Notes: generated from the letters alone by a model not told the origin. 64,000 nt of DNA from Prochlorococcus marinus str. MIT 9313 (GCF_000011485.1 NC_005071.1:1-64000), one strand, 5' to 3'. Counted from the stretch's first letter, positions 9,585 through 18,861 are shown. Program-made: numbers and translations.

Positions 9585-10559
9585 TTAGTTGTTGTGCAGC
9601 GTAGGAGGTTTGTTGGTTTGCGTTGAGGCTGCATTTCGACGCCACATCCATGGTTTGATTCTTTTCAGAGCAGATCCGCGTAATTGTTCACTCCAAGTTG
9701 TATCGCTCCATGAGAGGGCTTGATTGCGCGTCAGCTTGAGTAACCAATCACGAGGCTGTACATCAGGATCATTGCTATGGGGAAGAGATTGTTGATTCCA
9801 TGGGCAGACGTCTTGACAGATGTCACATCCGGCGACCCAATTCCCCAAGGACCTCACAATGTTTTCTGGTAAGTCAGGGTTGCGGTTTTCGATTGTGTGG
9901 TATGCCAGACATCGACGTGAATCGATCACAAAAGGTTCGGTGATGGCTTCGGTGGGACATATCTCCAGACAGGATTGGCATTTGCCGCACAGGGACTTGG
10001 CGGGTTGGTCTGGGGTGAGTGGTTCGTTGCAAAGAAGATGACCCAGCACCATCCATGAACCTCGCTGGGTATTGATCAGGTTGCTGTGCTTGCCGATCCA
10101 ACCGAGACCGGCCTCTTCTGCCCAGGCTTTGTCGAGTAATGGAGCGGTATCTACGCAGATTTTCCAGCGGCAGTTAGGTCGCTGTTGTTCAAGCCAGCGA
10201 CCTACTCTTCGGAGCCTTTGCTTGATCACTCGGTGATAGTCCCGTCCCCATGCATAGCGAGCAACTAATAATTTGCCTGGAGCTCTTTGTACATTTACGA
10301 AGTAGTTCAGACCTACCGCCAGCAGGCTTGTCATCCCTTCGAGTAGTTGGTCCGCCTGTTGCCTTTGCGATGAGGCCATCCATGCCATGTCGGCTTGATG
10401 ACCAGCTTTTAGCCAGCGCTGTAGAGCAGCGGAGCGAAGTTGGAGTCGGTCACTACCAGGGAACCTGGCAATTCCTACAGGATCAAAACCTTGTTTTTTT
10501 GCTTGCTCTTTGAGCTCATGGCTGAGTTGATCTTGGTTGGCGCAGATTTTCACAACCAT
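9585..10559 (-). CDS. queG: Epoxyqueuosine reductase
   Basis: QueG reduces epoxyqueuosine to queuosine in tRNA, using cobalamin and two [4Fe-4S] clusters. Both ferredoxin-like cluster motifs are visible: CGKCQSCLEICPTEAI near residue 190 and CDICQDVCPWN near residue 245. The N-terminal part contains DTAPLLDKAWAEEAGLGWIG, which is characteristic of the family. At 324 residues it has the short form without a long HEAT-repeat tail. The ATG at 10559 is preferred over the TTG one codon upstream (10562). The divergent HpsJ-like gene starts 11 nt away, so the two promoters must overlap the coding ends. Cobalamin use fits with cbiD elsewhere in the window. Confidence 0.93.
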   Translation of the reverse strand: MVVKICANQDQLSHELKEQAKKQGFDPVGIARFPGSDRLQLRSAALQRWLKAGHQADMAWMASSQRQQADQLLEGMTSLLAVGLNYFVNVQRAPGKLLVARYAWGRDYHRVIKQRLRRVGRWLEQQRPNCRWKICVDTAPLLDKAWAEEAGLGWIGKHSNLINTQRGSWMVLGHLLCNEPLTPDQPAKSLCGKCQSCLEICPTEAITEPFVIDSRRCLAYHTIENRNPDLPENIVRSLGNWVAGCDICQDVCPWNQQSLPHSNDPDVQPRDWLLKLTRNQALSWSDTTWSEQLRGSALKRIKPWMWRRNAASTQTNKPPTLHNN

Positions 10560-10570
10560 CAACCGTACAC

Positions 10571-11260
10571 TTGATTACCTTTTGGCATCGTGCCTTGCCT
10601 GCTTCTGAGTTGGGATCAAGTTCAGCCGGTCGTTTAACTCCTTTGATGCGCTGGCTCGGACTCACCCTCGTGATTTTGCTGCTGTTGCAGATGGTTGTCT
10701 TGCTTGGTGCAAGCGATTGGGCGTCGGCGGAGTTTCAGCAAGTGATGGTTCAGCGTTTGGTTACGCTTTCTCCGATGGGATTTATAGGTCTGTTGCTGAT
10801 GTTGATCAGTTCCAGGCTGGATCATCCAGGTAAAGCGAAACTGCCGATTCGCTGGCTGATTTGTGCTTTTTCTAGTCTTTTTGCTATTGCCATGATCGCA
10901 GTGATTCCAATGGCGATCTCCGGTAATCAGACCCTCGCTGGACAGGCAAATCAAACTTTGAAGCAAAGGCGAGATCAGCTTGAGGAAGCCCGTAGACAGG
11001 CTCAGAACCCTGAAGCTCTTAAGGTCCTTGGTGATCAGCTTGCACAAGCTGGTCAGTTGCCTGCTACTGCAACCGATGAAGATCAGCAAAAGGCAGCCAA
11101 TGATTTCGTCGCTGGTCAATTGGCTCAGATGGATCAGCAGATCCAGCAAATGGAGCGGCAGCGCAATCTTGCAGTGAATCAGCGTCGTTTTGGTGGCACC
11201 CTTAGTGCTGTTGTGCTTGCAGTGGCTTTTGTGTTGCTGGCGCTCACAGCGGTGCTGTAA
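10571..11260 (+). CDS. HpsJ-like four-helix membrane protein
   Basis: The 229-residue protein has about four hydrophobic segments: residues 28 to 48 (LGLTLVILLLLQMVVLLGA), 70 to 83, 98 to 118 and a C-terminal one at 208 to 228. Between the third and fourth lies a long Gln/Arg/Glu-rich coiled-coil-like stretch (about 125 to 200, including RRDQLEEARRQAQNPEAL). This architecture matches the cyanobacterial HpsJ-like family named from hormogonium polysaccharide secretion; that assignment is from remembered pattern and is moderate. The start is TTG at 10571, only 11 nt from the divergent queG start. It is followed by DUF502 after 69 nt. Confidence 0.65.
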   Translation: MITFWHRALPASELGSSSAGRLTPLMRWLGLTLVILLLLQMVVLLGASDWASAEFQQVMVQRLVTLSPMGFIGLLLMLISSRLDHPGKAKLPIRWLICAFSSLFAIAMIAVIPMAISGNQTLAGQANQTLKQRRDQLEEARRQAQNPEALKVLGDQLAQAGQLPATATDEDQQKAANDFVAGQLAQMDQQIQQMERQRNLAVNQRRFGGTLSAVVLAVAFVLLALTAVL

Positions 11261-11329
11261 AAACTCGGCAGAAGTCAGACAGCTGGTTAGGTTGGTTCAA
11301 TCAAGTCCGCTTTTGGCCTCAGACTTTCC

Positions 11330-12082
11330 TTGGTGCAGTCCAATCCCAGAACAGATCTTCCGCTGACCTCAAGGCTTCAGCAGGATCTCAAGAACGATCT
11401 CATTGCAGGGTTGTTGGTAGTCATACCTTTGGCGACAACGATCTGGTTGGCTACCACTGTCAGCAGATTTGTACTGGCATTTCTTACGTCGATCCCCAAA
11501 CAGGTCAATCCGTTCATCACCCTTAATCCACTTCTTCAGGATCTGATTAATTTGAGCCTTGGCCTTACGGTGCCGTTGCTTGGCATCCTTTTGATTGGCT
11601 TGATGGCTCGCAATATTGTTGGACGTTGGCTGCTTGAGTTTGGTGAGGGAACTCTTTCTCGGATACCTCTTGCTGGTTCGGTATATAAGACCCTTAAGCA
11701 GCTTTTGGAAACTTTCCTAAGAGATAATTCGAAGCGTTTTCGTCGAGTGGTGTTGGTGGAATATCCCCGTGAGGGCCTTTTTAGTGTTGGGTTTGTGACC
11801 GGTTTGGTAGGTCCCTCACTACAAGCTGAGCTTGATCAGCCCTTGCTTAGTGTGTTTATTCCCACGGCTCCCAATCCCACCACAGGCTGGTATACCTTGG
11901 TGCCGGAGTCTTCTGTTCGCAATTTAAATATTTCCGTGGAGGATGCTTTCCGCACAATTATTTCAGCAGGAATTGTGAACCCTGATGAACAAGAGCCTCC
12001 TATGAATCGCAGTTTCTCAAGCTTGATGACTCAATTGCGTTCTAATACTGCCCCGTCTTCTTCGACTACGACCCAGGTTTGA
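11330..12082 (+). CDS. DUF502 family membrane protein
   Basis: A 250-residue conserved membrane protein of unknown function. Two hydrophobic segments are evident (about residues 25 to 50, IAGLLVVIPLATTIWLATTV, and 70 to 92). The DUF502 hallmark RIPLAGSVYKTLKQLLETFL follows, then a soluble part with VVLVEYPREGLFSVGFVTG. Start codons TTG (11330) and GTG (11333) are adjacent and I cannot separate them. The stop overlaps the earliest possible nusB start by 4 nt, indicating translational coupling in a DUF502-nusB-ftsY cluster. In plants the homologues are chloroplast or plasma-membrane proteins of uncertain role. Confidence 0.88.
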   Translation: MVQSNPRTDLPLTSRLQQDLKNDLIAGLLVVIPLATTIWLATTVSRFVLAFLTSIPKQVNPFITLNPLLQDLINLSLGLTVPLLGILLIGLMARNIVGRWLLEFGEGTLSRIPLAGSVYKTLKQLLETFLRDNSKRFRRVVLVEYPREGLFSVGFVTGLVGPSLQAELDQPLLSVFIPTAPNPTTGWYTLVPESSVRNLNISVEDAFRTIISAGIVNPDEQEPPMNRSFSSLMTQLRSNTAPSSSTTTQV

Positions 12083-12111
12083 GTTCGTCTCCTCCCGTTC
12101 TTGTGTCGATC

Positions 12112-12747
12112 ATGCAGTCCAGATCACTTGCTCGAGAACTGGCTCTTTTAGTGCTTGGTCAGATTCCCGAACGTGAAAGTTCGAGGTTAAAAACAATATC
12201 TTTGGAGAGTCTTCTTCAGAAGGCTTTTGATACCCTGAGTCAGCACTGGAGAGAGGGTCTTGATACTTGTGCTGTTGAGCTTGAGAATGCTCAACAGCAT
12301 TTACTCGATAGTGAGTTTCAAGATCGTGATTCGAGCTCTACGAGTCAGGTTCGTGAGCATTTACAGGCTTGTCTGATTGGTGCAGAACAGGTGATTAATG
12401 GTGTTTCAACAAGCTTGGAAATTTCCCGTTTGCTGGCGTTAGGAAACCAGGAGCAGATTCGGCTTGGGGCTCTAGAGCGTGTGAGGTTGGTGATAGAACA
12501 ACGCAACAGCATTGATGCAAGTATTGATGCTGTTATGGAGGGCTGGCGCTTGAGTCGTTTGCCTCGTATTGATCGGGATATCTTGAGGTTGGCCGTGGTG
12601 GACTTAACTGCTCTTCAGACTCCATTTGCTGTGGCTTGCAATGAAGCTGTTGAATTGGCCCATCGCTACAGCGATGATCAAGGTCGTCGCATGATTAATG
12701 GTGTCTTGAGACGGTTGCATGATGCCTCCACTATGACGTTGGCCTAA
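12112..12747 (+). CDS. nusB: Transcription antitermination factor NusB
   Basis: NusB binds the boxA of rRNA leaders with NusE and prevents premature termination. The C-terminal half is clearest: SRLPRIDRDILRLAVVDL and NEAVELAHRYSDDQGRRMINGVL, which are strongly conserved NusB helices. The ATG at 12112 (MQSRSLARELALLVLG) matches the usual N-terminus; an in-frame TTG at 12079 would add 11 residues and overlap the previous stop. At 211 residues it is longer than E. coli NusB because of a central insertion (about residues 50 to 95), common in cyanobacteria. The stop overlaps the ftsY ATG by one base (TAATG). Confidence 0.92.
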   Translation: MQSRSLARELALLVLGQIPERESSRLKTISLESLLQKAFDTLSQHWREGLDTCAVELENAQQHLLDSEFQDRDSSSTSQVREHLQACLIGAEQVINGVSTSLEISRLLALGNQEQIRLGALERVRLVIEQRNSIDASIDAVMEGWRLSRLPRIDRDILRLAVVDLTALQTPFAVACNEAVELAHRYSDDQGRRMINGVLRRLHDASTMTLA

Positions 12748-14201
12748 TGGTTTACGACTGGTTTAATCGTCAAGCCAGTGACGATGTTTCTACTGAGAAA
12801 GTTTTAGAGGAGAAGCCAGAAGGCTCTGAGGAGGTCAGCTCCGATTCGTCTAATAATCAAGAGGAATCTTCTTCAATCAACCAGGAGGAATCCTCTTTGG
12901 AGTGGGCTCGCAGTGCTTACGCCCGCTTAAAAGCACAGCAGGCGCAGCAGAAAACGTCACAGCCTTCCGTTGAGATTGACTCTGCTAGCGAAACAGCCCT
13001 TGCTGCGAATGTTCAAGCTGAATTTAGTGCTCAGTCTTCAAGTTTTGAGGCTGGGGGTTCTTTATTGGAGCAAGCTGCGCTTCAGAGGCAGGTTCGTCAA
13101 GAAGAGCTTGAAGAAAAGGTTGAGGAGGTGTCGCCTCAACTAGCTCAACAATCTCAGTTTTTGGAAACGTCGCCTGAACCCAGGCTTGGTGAGTTTGACG
13201 AAACTTTTGCGTGGTCTGCAGAAGTGCTTGCAGCACAGGGGCGCAAGCCGGAAAAAATTTCTTTAGAGGAGATTGATTGGTTGGGTCGACTCAGGCGTGG
13301 TCTTGAAAAGACCCGTCAAGGTTTTGTCAAAGGCCTGTTGGAAAACCTCGGAGATGATCCCCTTACCCCTGAGGTGCTTGATGACCTTGAAACATTACTT
13401 TTGAGAGCTGATGCGGGAGTTGAAGCTACGGATCAAGTTCTCGATGCACTTCGTCGTCGAATGAACGAAGAAGTTGTGGATCCTGCTGAAGGACTTCGCT
13501 TTCTTAAACAACAACTTTGCAATCTTTTGGAGGCTCCGATTCAGGACACTGGCACTGATCTTTTGGCGCCAGAACGGGGTCGTCTCAATATCTGGTTATT
13601 TGTGGGAGTCAATGGGGTTGGCAAGACCACCACTCTTGGCAAGTTGGCAAACTTGGCAGTACGCAGTGGTTATACCGCTTTGATTGCTGCTGCTGACACC
13701 TTCCGGGCCGCTGCTGTTGAACAGGTCAAGGTGTGGGGTGCTCGCAGTGGTGTTCCGGTCATAGCCAATTCCACTGCCAATGCTGATCCTGCTGCTGTTG
13801 TGTTTGATGCAATTGGTGCGGCCCGATCTAAATCAACGGACCTTGTGCTTGTTGACACAGCTGGTCGTTTGCAGACAAAGCACAATTTGATGGAGGAGCT
13901 ACAGAAGGTTCGACGAATTATTGATCGTTTAGCACCTGAAGCCAGGGTTGAATCTCTTTTGATACTTGATGCCAGTCAAGGTCAGAACGGATTGCGACAA
14001 GCCATGGCTTTTGCCCAGGCGGCCGCTCTTACAGGGGTAGTGATTACCAAGTTGGATGGCACATCTCGTGGTGGTGTGGCCTTAGCGGTGGCTTCAGAAG
14101 CGAGGTTGCCGATTCGTTTCATCGGCGCTGGTGAAGGGATCCGTGATTTACGACCGTTCAACAGCTTTGAATTTGTTGAGGCACTCTTGGCTAACTATTG
14201 A
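12747..14201 (+). CDS. ftsY: Signal recognition particle receptor FtsY
   Basis: FtsY is the membrane-docking GTPase that receives SRP-ribosome complexes for co-translational membrane insertion. The NG domain occupies about residues 170 to 484: GVNGVGKTTTLGKLA (G1), DTFRAAAVEQ, LVDTAGRLQTKHNLMEEL (G3), ITKLDGTSRGG (G4) and the closing GEGIRDLRPF. The first 160 residues are an acidic, low-complexity A domain that includes a near-tandem NQEESS repeat around residues 37 to 52. The ATG at 12747 overlaps the nusB stop, so translation is coupled. Confidence 0.96.
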   Translation: MVYDWFNRQASDDVSTEKVLEEKPEGSEEVSSDSSNNQEESSSINQEESSLEWARSAYARLKAQQAQQKTSQPSVEIDSASETALAANVQAEFSAQSSSFEAGGSLLEQAALQRQVRQEELEEKVEEVSPQLAQQSQFLETSPEPRLGEFDETFAWSAEVLAAQGRKPEKISLEEIDWLGRLRRGLEKTRQGFVKGLLENLGDDPLTPEVLDDLETLLLRADAGVEATDQVLDALRRRMNEEVVDPAEGLRFLKQQLCNLLEAPIQDTGTDLLAPERGRLNIWLFVGVNGVGKTTTLGKLANLAVRSGYTALIAAADTFRAAAVEQVKVWGARSGVPVIANSTANADPAAVVFDAIGAARSKSTDLVLVDTAGRLQTKHNLMEELQKVRRIIDRLAPEARVESLLILDASQGQNGLRQAMAFAQAAALTGVVITKLDGTSRGGVALAVASEARLPIRFIGAGEGIRDLRPFNSFEFVEALLANY

Positions 14202-14263
14202 TGTTCTGGCGGCTGCCTGAGCAGTTGATCTTGCTAACTTTCTAACCCTGCTGTGCCGTTGCT

Positions 14264-15667
14264 GTGAGCAGTAAGTCGCCACGGCGACATCCGACGCCTT
14301 CTTTTCGTAGCGCTTCTCAGCAGGTGTCAGCCTCTACGTCGTTGCGGCAATTGCTTGATAGCTTGTCGAGAGAGCAGCGCCGCAATCAGGACTTGTTGGT
14401 TTCGTTGGGTTTTGCCCTGCGCAGTTTCACCAATCTGCATCGTTTTCTCGAATTGGTCCCTGTGGTGGCCTCCCGTCTGGTGGGCGTACAAGGAGCATTG
14501 CTCGTGCCTTTTCAGGTTGATGGTCGTTTGTGGAGGGAGCAGCTTCAGGCAGTTCCATTTGATCAGAGTCAGGAATTAGTGAGGCAGTTGGCTTCATTTG
14601 AAGCAGGTTTTGCCACAGGTTTCGGTACTGATGAGGCACAGGTTCTTGCTATGGATCAGCTGGTTCAGCGCCATTTGGCTAGGGCCGGGATGTTTGCCAC
14701 CTCATTAGTTGCTCGCGGGCAGCAGCGTGGCAGGCTTTATGTTTTTGATCCTCAAGCAGCTCTGATTTGGAGTGATGTTCACCGTCGCCATGTGCAGTTG
14801 GTGGCAGATCTGACTGGGGTGGCTATTGAGAACGATCTGATGCTTCAGGAGGCCCGTCTTCACGAGCGGGTTGATCGTCAACTCAGTATCGGGGCAGAGA
14901 TTCAGGCTCAGCTTTTGCCGGATCGTTGTCCTGTGATTGAAGGTGTCGAGCTTGCGGCTCGTTGCCGTCCCGCCTTTCAGGTTGGTGGCGATTATTACGA
15001 TTTCATTCCTACCCGTCCAGAACTGATCGGTCGACGCAAGGAACGAGGTCGTTGGGGTCTTGTGATGGGAGATGTGATGGGTAAGGGTGTACCTGCTGGT
15101 TTATTAATGACCATGCTCAGGGGCATGTTGCGTGCAGAGGTATTAAGCGGTCTGCCGCCCAATCGGATTCTCCATGATCTCAATCAGCTAGCTCAAGAGG
15201 ACTTGGCTCAGTCCCATAGGTTTGTGACTCTTTTTTATTCTGACTACGATCCGCGCACGCGTCGTCTTCGCTATGCAAATGCTGCTCATAATCCTCCTCT
15301 GATTTGGCGAGCTGAGCAACGCAGTGTGAGCCGGCTTGATGTGCCTGGTTTGTTGATTGGACTTCAGCCAGAGGCGGATTACAGCTGTGGTGAAATTTTG
15401 CTCAAGCCTGGTGACGTGATTATTTACTACACAGACGGTGTTACCGAAGCTCCTGGCATCACCGGAGATCGTTTTGATGAAGCTCGCTTGATTCGCGCAT
15501 TGGAGGGATCTTGTCGAAGTGGTTTAGGCGCACAGGGGATTCTTGATCAGTTATTTGCCCGTTTGGATCGGTTTGTCGGTGTGGACCATCAACTGGAAGA
15601 TGATGCCTCAATGGTGGTTTTGAAAGTGCCAGAGGAGGTAACGCTGCCGTCTGTGTCCCTGGCCTGA
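14264..15667 (+). CDS. RsbU/SpoIIE-type PP2C phosphatase with GAF-like domain
   Basis: A 467-residue protein with a C-terminal PP2C-family serine phosphatase domain. Metal-binding signatures are visible: QVGGDYYDFIPT, MGDVMGKGVPAGLLMTMLRG, YANAAHNPPLIW and YYTDGVTEAPG. Residues about 55 to 205 look like a GAF sensor (LVGVQGALLVPFQVDG, then VADLTGVAIENDLMLQEA) linked by a helix to the catalytic part, the usual layout of RsbU-like regulators that dephosphorylate anti-sigma-factor antagonists. No anti-sigma kinase or STAS protein lies near, so the substrate is unknown. The start is GTG at 14264. argH follows on the same strand after 29 nt. Confidence 0.88.
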   Translation: MSSKSPRRHPTPSFRSASQQVSASTSLRQLLDSLSREQRRNQDLLVSLGFALRSFTNLHRFLELVPVVASRLVGVQGALLVPFQVDGRLWREQLQAVPFDQSQELVRQLASFEAGFATGFGTDEAQVLAMDQLVQRHLARAGMFATSLVARGQQRGRLYVFDPQAALIWSDVHRRHVQLVADLTGVAIENDLMLQEARLHERVDRQLSIGAEIQAQLLPDRCPVIEGVELAARCRPAFQVGGDYYDFIPTRPELIGRRKERGRWGLVMGDVMGKGVPAGLLMTMLRGMLRAEVLSGLPPNRILHDLNQLAQEDLAQSHRFVTLFYSDYDPRTRRLRYANAAHNPPLIWRAEQRSVSRLDVPGLLIGLQPEADYSCGEILLKPGDVIIYYTDGVTEAPGITGDRFDEARLIRALEGSCRSGLGAQGILDQLFARLDRFVGVDHQLEDDASMVVLKVPEEVTLPSVSLA

Positions 15668-15696
15668 CAAGCTGTTGACTCGCTGCTCATGAAGGG

Positions 15697-17109
15697 ATGG
15701 CAGGTGGAGTAACCAGTGGTTCTGCAGAAGGCTGGAGCAAAAGGTTTGAAGAGGGATTGCATCCAGTTATTGAGCGGTTCAATGCTTCCATCAGCTTTGA
15801 CATCACTCTGCTTCAAGAAGATTTGGATGGGTCTATCGCCCATGCACGCATGCTTGGCGAATGTGGAGTGATCAGTCTTGAAGAGGCGGCTCAGCTTGAG
15901 GGCGGCCTTGAGAAAATTCGCTCAGAAGCAGCTGCAGGAGAGTTTCAGCCAGGACTTGTTGATGAAGATGTTCATTTCGCTGTTGAAAGGCGGCTGATCG
16001 CTTTATTGGGGCCTGTCGGTAAGAAACTTCATACCGGCCGAAGTCGCAATGATCAGGTAGGCACGGATCTGCGCTTGTGGTTGCGGCGTCGCTTGGATGA
16101 TTTGGATTGTGAACTGGAGCGGTTTCAGCATGCTCTTTTGACACAGGCAGAATCCCATCGTCAAACTTTGATTCCCGGCTACACCCACTTACAGCGTGCC
16201 CAGCCGCTTTGCTTAGCCCATCATCTTTTGGCTTATATCGAGATGATTCAAAGGGATAGAGATCGGCTTAAAGATGTTCGCGGAAGAGTCAATATTTCGC
16301 CGCTTGGCGCGGCTGCCCTTGCAGGAACATCAGTGCCTATTGATCGCCAAAATACAGCAGCAGCACTTGGCTTTGAGTGTATTTACGCGAATAGCCTGGA
16401 TGCGGTAAGTGATCGCGATTTTGCTGTTGAGTACACAGCGGCGGCTTCGTTGGTCATGGTCCATCTCAGCCGCCTGGCGGAGGAGGTGATTTTCTGGGCG
16501 TCTGAGGAATTTGCATTTGTGCGTCTCAGCGACCGTTGTGCCACTGGCAGCAGCTTGATGCCTCAGAAGAAGAATCCTGATGTGCCTGAATTGGTACGAG
16601 GCAAATGTGGTCGTGTGTTTGGTCACCTTCAGGGTCTACTGACCATGATTAAGGGATTGCCATTGGCTTACAACAAGGATTTTCAGGAGGATAAGGAAGC
16701 TCTTTTTGACACCGTTCGCACTACTAAAGATTGTGTGGAAGCCATGTCGATTTTGATGGAGGAAGGGTTGGAGTTTTGTTCGGAACGCTTGGCAGCTGCC
16801 GTTGAATCCGACTTTTCCAATGCCACTGATGTGGCTGACTACTTGGTTGCTAAAGGAGTGCCCTTTCGGGAGGCCTACCAATTGGTGGGTGCGGTTGTGA
16901 AGCGTTGTTTAGACGAAGGGATTTTGCTTTGTGATCTAAGCCTTGAACAATGGCAGGAATTTCACTCTGCTATTGCTGAGGATTTGCATGAAGCATTGGC
17001 TCCAAAGCGGGTTGTGGCTGTGCGGATTAGTGAAGGTGGCACTGGTTTTGATCGAGTTGAGGAGCAACTGCGTCACTGGCGTAGCCGCCTTGATTCCGTA
17101 CTGTCATGA
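15697..17109 (+). CDS. argH: Argininosuccinate lyase
   Basis: ArgH cleaves argininosuccinate to arginine and fumarate, the last step of arginine synthesis. The fumarase/aspartase superfamily signature [20 protein letters not shown] is intact near residue 285. Other family blocks are [19 protein letters not shown] and [19 protein letters not shown]. The length of 470 residues is standard. The ATG at 15697 is in the expected place ([18 protein letters not shown]). Short spacing to the upstream phosphatase gene suggests partial co-transcription, though the functions are unrelated. Confidence 0.97.
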
Positions 17110-17232
17110 TCGAAATGCCTCGGCGGGTCTACGCTGATAGAGCCAAAGGTGGATTGATTCATTCCCGAATCATGAACTAATGGCTATACCTGGCCAATTG
17201 GTCCACTACTTTTTTTACGGTCCACAAGGAAA

Positions 17233-17832
17233 GTGAGTATTTTCGTCGGCAATCTTCCCTTCCGCGCTGAGCAGGAAGACGTTATTGAATTGTTTGCACC
17301 TTTTGGTGAGGTTGCGAATTGTGCTTTGCCCTTGGAACGCGACACAGGACGCAAAAGGGGCTTTGCTTTTGTTGAGATGGCTGATGAGTCAGCTGAGCCT
17401 GCGGCTATTGAAGCTCTTCAAGGGGCGGAAATGATGGGTCGCCCTTTGAGGATTAATAAGGCAGAGCCACGTGGCAGTGCGCCCCGTCGCGGCGGTGGAT
17501 ATGGCGGTGGTGGCGGCGGTGGCGGCGGTGGATATGGCGGCGGCGGCGGCGGTGGATATGGCGGCGGCGGCGGTGGATATGGCGGTGGCGGCGGCGGATA
17601 TGGCGGCGGTGGATATGGCGGTGGTGGATATGGCGGTGGTGGATATGGCGGTGGTGGCGGTGGTGGAGATCGTGGTTCGGGAGCTCGTGGTTGGGAAGAT
17701 CGCAGTTATGGCGGAGCTTCTCCTGAAACAAGTTCCTATGACGAGGGTCGCACTCGTCGTCGTAGGGGAGGCGCTGCACCTGAGGGTGAAGGTGGTGACA
17801 GCTACAGCGGATATGGGGGAGCGGAGGGCTGA
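17233..17832 (+). CDS. Glycine-rich RRM RNA-binding protein (Rbp type)
   Basis: The protein has a single RNA-recognition motif at residues 1 to 78 (RNP2 IFVGNLPF, RNP1 RKRGFAFVEM) followed by a glycine-rich tail. This is the cyanobacterial Rbp class, often cold-induced and related to plant GRPs. Residues about 87 to 148 are nearly pure Gly with eight Tyr at intervals, and the end is Arg/Glu-rich. The start is GTG at 17233, preceded by an AAGGA ribosome-binding sequence. The 123-nt upstream region holds a short inverted repeat (TGATTC/GAATCA near 17155 to 17172). Tail length is 199 residues in total, longer than minimal Rbps of about 100 residues. Confidence 0.93.
   Translation: MSIFVGNLPFRAEQEDVIELFAPFGEVANCALPLERDTGRKRGFAFVEMADESAEPAAIEALQGAEMMGRPLRINKAEPRGSAPRRGGGYGGGGGGGGGGYGGGGGGGYGGGGGGYGGGGGGYGGGGYGGGGYGGGGYGGGGGGGDRGSGARGWEDRSYGGASPETSSYDEGRTRRRRGGAAPEGEGGDSYSGYGGAEG
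17491..17676 (+). repeat. Imperfect GGN / GGATATGGC tandem repeat in the RRM gene
   Basis: The DNA is built from GGC, GGT and GGA triplets interrupted by GGATAT (Gly-Tyr) units, giving successive blocks of Gly-rich sequence with Tyr spacings of 10, 7, 6, 6, 4, 4 and 4 glycines. The last three GGATATGGCGGTGGT units are almost identical. Such triplet arrays are prone to in-frame slippage, so length may vary among strains. Confidence 0.9.
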
Positions 17833-17841
17833 GTTAAGTCC

Positions 17842-18861
17842 TTAAAGCCCGGCATCTTCAAGTTGCTGGGCTGCTTTTTGCAGCACTCTTAGATCGGCAT
17901 CGACTTTTTGAGCCTTGATGCCAAGGTCTCGCCGCCAGGCTTTGGCGCCCGGTACCCCTTCAACGAGTTGTAAAAGATGTCGGCAAAGATCCCATAGCCG
18001 GCCACCTCGGCTTAGGTGGGTTTCGGCATGAGGGAGTAATCCTCCTATGACTTGAGAAGCATTGATTGAGCGTGGTTGTTCTCCATAGACCAGCTCATCC
18101 ATGCTCTGCCAGCGGAGCGGATGCGCATACGCTGCTCGCCCCACCATTGCCCCATCACAGGTTTGCAGCGCTGTTAGGCAGTCGGCAGGGTGTTCTAGCC
18201 CTCCATTGATTTCAATAGTGAGCTGCGGGCGTTGTTGCTTGAGATGGGTGACTCGTTGATGTTGAAGTGGTGGAATCGTGCGGTTTTGTTTGGGGTCAAG
18301 CCCTTCTAGCCAGGCTTTTCGTGCATGCACAGTAAAGCGAGTGGCTCCTGCTATGGACACTCGGTCGACAAAGGTCATGAGTAGAGCGTCGCTATCGAAA
18401 TTATCAATTCCTAGACGGTGTTTCACAGTGACTGGAAGAGGGCTCGCCATCGCCATCGCTTCAACACAACGTGCGACTTGATCAGGTTTAGCCATTAGGC
18501 AGGCACCGAAGTTGCCTGCTTTTGCTCTTGAGCTGGGACATCCCACGTTGAGGTTGATTTCGTCGTAGCCCCAGGCATCGGCCAGACGCGCTGCTTCTGC
18601 AAGTATTTTTGGATCATCGCCTCCTACTTGTAGAGACAAGGGATGCTCGATGATGTCGAAATCGAGCAGATGATCAAGACGGTTGCTGTGATGCAGAGCT
18701 TGGGCCACCAACATTTCCGTGTACAGCAACGCCCGGCGACTGATTTGTCGCATTAGTACCCTGAAGTGTCGATCTGTGCAGTCGAGCATTGGAGCCACGC
18801 TGAACCGATAAGCACCATCAACCTGTGGCGTGAAAGGAGCAATCATTGATTCATGCTGCAT
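17842..18861 (-). CDS. dusA: tRNA-dihydrouridine synthase A
   Basis: DusA is an FMN enzyme that reduces uridines in the tRNA D-loop. The N-terminal FSVAPMLDCTDRHFRVLMRQ, the catalytic-cysteine block NLNVGCPSSRAKAGNFGACL and TVHARKAWLEGLDPKQNRTI are diagnostic of the DusA subfamily rather than DusB or DusC. The length of 339 residues is normal. The gene converges on the RRM gene with a 9-nt gap, so the RRM terminator hairpin lies inside the end of this gene. The start may be either ATG at 18861 or Met6 (18846). Confidence 0.95.
   Translation of the reverse strand: MQHESMIAPFTPQVDGAYRFSVAPMLDCTDRHFRVLMRQISRRALLYTEMLVAQALHHSNRLDHLLDFDIIEHPLSLQVGGDDPKILAEAARLADAWGYDEINLNVGCPSSRAKAGNFGACLMAKPDQVARCVEAMAMASPLPVTVKHRLGIDNFDSDALLMTFVDRVSIAGATRFTVHARKAWLEGLDPKQNRTIPPLQHQRVTHLKQQRPQLTIEINGGLEHPADCLTALQTCDGAMVGRAAYAHPLRWQSMDELVYGEQPRSINASQVIGGLLPHAETHLSRGGRLWDLCRHLLQLVEGVPGAKAWRRDLGIKAQKVDADLRVLQKAAQQLEDAGL
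17846..17879 (+). terminator. Rho-independent terminator of the RRM gene, inside dusA 3' end
   Basis: On the plus strand AGCCCGGCA (17846-17854) pairs with TGCTGGGCT (17864-17872), nine pairs with one G-U, around a 9-nt loop. GC and a run of five T follow (17875-17879). The hairpin begins 14 nt after the RRM stop and lies within the C-terminal codons of the opposing dusA gene. Confidence 0.6.

Noticed and set aside
10634-11149. 171-codon minus-strand frame opposite the HpsJ-like gene
   Set aside because: The plus strand shows clear membrane segments and coiled coil; the other frame has no recognisable pattern.
17453-17779. 108-codon His/Arg-rich frame on the minus strand
   Set aside because: It is the antisense of the Gly/Tyr repeat of the RRM gene; GGN repeats read backwards give His/Arg/Pro codons.
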